Below, in pieces: positions 12,673 through 12,806 of a DNA stretch of 12,806 nucleotides; positions within the stretch are counted from its first letter, which is position 1; each line of letters starts with the position of its first letter. Under the pieces are notes generated by a model. It saw only the letters and a list, made by a program, of their open reading frames with translations, was not told the origin of the DNA and made no database searches. The position numbers and the translations under genes were made by a program. Source of the DNA: an uncultured Oribacterium sp. (GTDB lineage Bacteria; Bacillota; Clostridia; Lachnospirales; Lachnospiraceae); contig CALHIC010000572.1 of the NCBI GenBank assembly GCA_938030845.1, positions 1 to 12,806 of the forward strand, written 5' to 3'.

Positions 12673-12720
12673 ATTTTGTAAAATGAATATTATTTTATAA
12701 ACAAATTAAGTTTACAAAAT
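12673..12720. promoter_or_regulatory. 10-bp inverted repeat between divergent genes
   Basis: ATTTTGTAAA (12673-12682) and TTTACAAAAT (12711-12720) are perfect complements with 28 nt between them. They sit in the 116-nt shared upstream region of the LRR gene and the right-edge gene. A minus-strand TTGTAA (12712-12717), 17 nt, AATAAT pair lies within the repeat. Centre spacing of 38 nt fits two dimers or a looped repressor better than a hairpin. Confidence 0.4.
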
Positions 12721-12759
12721 GTATAAGGGATATGCAAGATAAGATTAGGAGGAAAAACA

Positions 12760-12806
12760 ATGAGAAGTGTTTTGGGAGATCGTACAGCGGTGTTTGATGA
12801 TGGAGG
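12760..12806 (+). CDS. Start of a gene running off the right edge, unknown
   Basis: The ATG is preceded by AGGAGG (12747-12752), 7 nt upstream, which strongly supports a real start. The 15 visible codons read MRSVLGDRTAVFDDG with no recognisable motif. It is divergent from the LRR gene and shares its upstream region. Confidence 0.6.
   Translation, partial: MRSVLGDRTAVFDDG

Overview
The window looks like chromosome from a low-GC Gram-positive anaerobe of the Clostridia, probably Lachnospiraceae. This rests on strong AGGAGG-type ribosome binding sites, TTG used as a start at least three times, AT-rich intergenic DNA, and families common in that group (CmpB-type membrane proteins, DUF3791/DUF3990, C_GCAxxG_C_C, zinc-ribbon LRR proteins). 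The assignment is inference from gene content; there is no rRNA or other phylogenetic marker in the window. No tRNA, rRNA, CRISPR array or intact insertion sequence was seen.

Layout. 1-1039 (minus): the N-terminal end of a membrane protein that may be MprF-like, preceded by an alpha/beta hydrolase gene. 1295-2551 (plus): a long SseB-domain protein. 2692-3613 (plus): a tightly coupled three-gene cassette, DUF3791, then a DUF3990 protein with an ADP-ribosyltransferase-like fold, then a small conserved-looking acidic protein. 3681-6175 (plus): a DNA-repair group made of a MmcQ/YjbR domain fused to an O6-alkylguanine transferase-like domain, DNA polymerase IV (dinB), and an HD-domain hydrolase overlapping dinB. 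6280-6922 (minus): a decayed stretch with an internally deleted RelB/DinJ antitoxin, a fragment of a DUF2493/SLOG protein, the back half of a Phd/YefM-like antitoxin, and one unrecognised open frame. 6923-8269 (minus): an internally duplicated CmpB-type membrane protein with a good promoter. 8605-9441 (plus): a polytopic 4Fe-4S membrane protein. 9442-10200 (plus): a repeat-rich control region, then overlapping RelB/DinJ and YefM antitoxin genes with no toxin. 10240-10620 (plus): a C_GCAxxG_C_C cysteine-rich protein. 10637-12643 (minus): a zinc-ribbon, single-pass, leucine-rich-repeat protein. 12760-end (plus): the start of a further gene, divergent from the LRR gene across a long inverted repeat.

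Themes. Antitoxin-type sequences occur at three places (6280-6468, 6602-6775, 9704-10200) and none has a recognisable RelE, YafQ or YoeB toxin beside it, so this segment may have gained and lost toxin-antitoxin modules repeatedly. The best candidate for a poorly described system is the DUF3791-DUF3990-small-protein cassette, whose 4-nt overlaps and ART-like centre suggest an effector made together with one or two controlling partners. Cysteine-rich redox proteins (4Fe-4S membrane protein, C_GCAxxG_C_C protein) flank the orphan antitoxin pair. Several intergenic regions carry well-formed inverted or iterated repeats that look like regulator binding sites.
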